Source of the DNA: Halisarca cf. caerulea
Lineage: Eukaryota; Porifera; Demospongiae; Chondrillida; Halisarcidae
Assembly (NCBI GenBank): GCA_963170055.1
Contig: CAUJGJ010000069.1
Span: 1,045,701 to 1,060,700 of the forward strand
Length of the DNA: 15,000 bases
Direction: 5' to 3'
The notes under the pieces are model-generated. The model saw only the letters and a list, made by a program, of their open reading frames with translations, did not search any database and was not told the origin of the DNA. Of the stretch, positions 1-15,000 are shown piece after piece. Position 1 is the first letter of the stretch; each line of letters opens with the position of its first letter. A program made the position numbers and the translations under genes.

Positions 1-7
1 ACGCACG

Positions 8-52
<45 letters not shown>

Positions 53-73
53 ACACACACACGCACATACACA
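1..73. repeat. (CA)n array, GT on the gene's sense strand
   Basis: Nearly pure CA dinucleotides with a few CG and TA interruptions. It abuts the donor of exon 8; the donor GT (74-73) is in register with the array. Confidence 0.95.
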
Positions 74-74
74 C

Positions 75-14565
<14,491 letters not shown>

Positions 14566-14925
14566 CTGCAGCTCCTCACGCAAGATAGACGTTGTTAAAA
14601 GTTGTTTCAAAGCACTCAGTCTTGCCAATTGCTTGGTACAGAAACGTAAAACTGTGACACGATCCAAACAGAAGCTGGAGAAGAAGTCAAATGGACGAAT
14701 CTCTCTCGCATGTGGTAAAGGTCCGCCCTTATCAGAGGGAGGCACTGCTACGGAATGCAGAGTGCGTCCTGCGGTTAATCGAGCATGAATATCGTTAAAG
14801 ATAGGCGGCACAAGGAGTGCCTTATACAGTGAAACACTTTCCATCATCATTCCATCACCCCTGTTTAGCATAATAGTACTGTAGTAGATGATGCTAAATT
14901 TGACATGCATGCATATTATATAGAA
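14566..14925 (-). promoter_or_regulatory. Putative 5' UTR / promoter-proximal region
   Basis: This lies upstream of the signal-peptide ATG. The same frame has no stop for 115 codons (in-frame Met at 14910), but the peptide resembles no domain I recognise. A TATATAAT-like sequence on the minus strand (about 14912-14921) could be a core promoter, roughly 350 nt before the ATG. This is only a base-composition match; no transcription start can be placed by eye. Confidence 0.2.
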
Positions 14926-15000
14926 CTGTCAGCTGTGACAGTAATTCTGGTCCAGTGTGAGCGCTTCTCAAAAACATCCACAGCACTTTGGACCCCCCAT

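Overview
The window looks like animal nuclear DNA, most likely from a marine invertebrate, with a sponge as my leading guess. The reasons are a spliced gene with all introns GT-AG, most of them phase 1, that encodes scavenger receptor cysteine-rich (SRCR) and fibronectin type III (FN3) domains. Long (CA)n/(GT)n arrays and many short TA-flanked inverted-repeat elements fill the rest. SRCR-FN3 receptor genes are greatly expanded in sponges, but the species call is inference. I see no operons, rRNA, tRNA or CRISPR.

One gene fills the window on the minus strand, from the start codon at 14565 to beyond position 1. No single reading frame shows it, because it is cut into small exons. By reading splice sites and phases I assemble 14565-14502 (signal peptide), 7816-7448 (SRCR 1), 6981-6655 (SRCR 2), 5228-4902 (FN3 1, one exon), 2648-2581 plus 2133-1890 (FN3 2, split), and 1385-1242 plus 230-75 (FN3 3, split). 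Every junction keeps frame: all introns are phase 1 except the phase 0 intron inside FN3 2. This gives 566 codons plus one base, with the 3' part outside the window. A weaker, phase-compatible, cysteine-rich candidate exon lies at 11020-10865 inside the large first intron. The product would be a secreted or cell-surface recognition protein.

The rest is intronic and repetitive. There are nine long CA/GT arrays. About eight to ten short elements share ends like CAGTTGAACCTC (pogo/Tigger-like MITEs). One element has GCGGGAAATTTTCGCG ends (4501-4831). A near-perfect 44-bp hairpin lies at 6493-6618, an inverted-repeat composite at 617-949, a block of about 182-bp monomers with an embedded 24-bp minisatellite at 10258-10870, and many TACGTA-rich tracts.

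The most interesting pattern is how the microsatellites sit relative to splice sites. On the transcribed sense strand, GU arrays begin at or within 10 nt of three donors, in two cases supplying the donor GT itself. CA arrays lie 60-180 nt upstream of two acceptors. The 6.7-kb first intron holds two GU arrays followed by two CA arrays, which could pair in a nested way.
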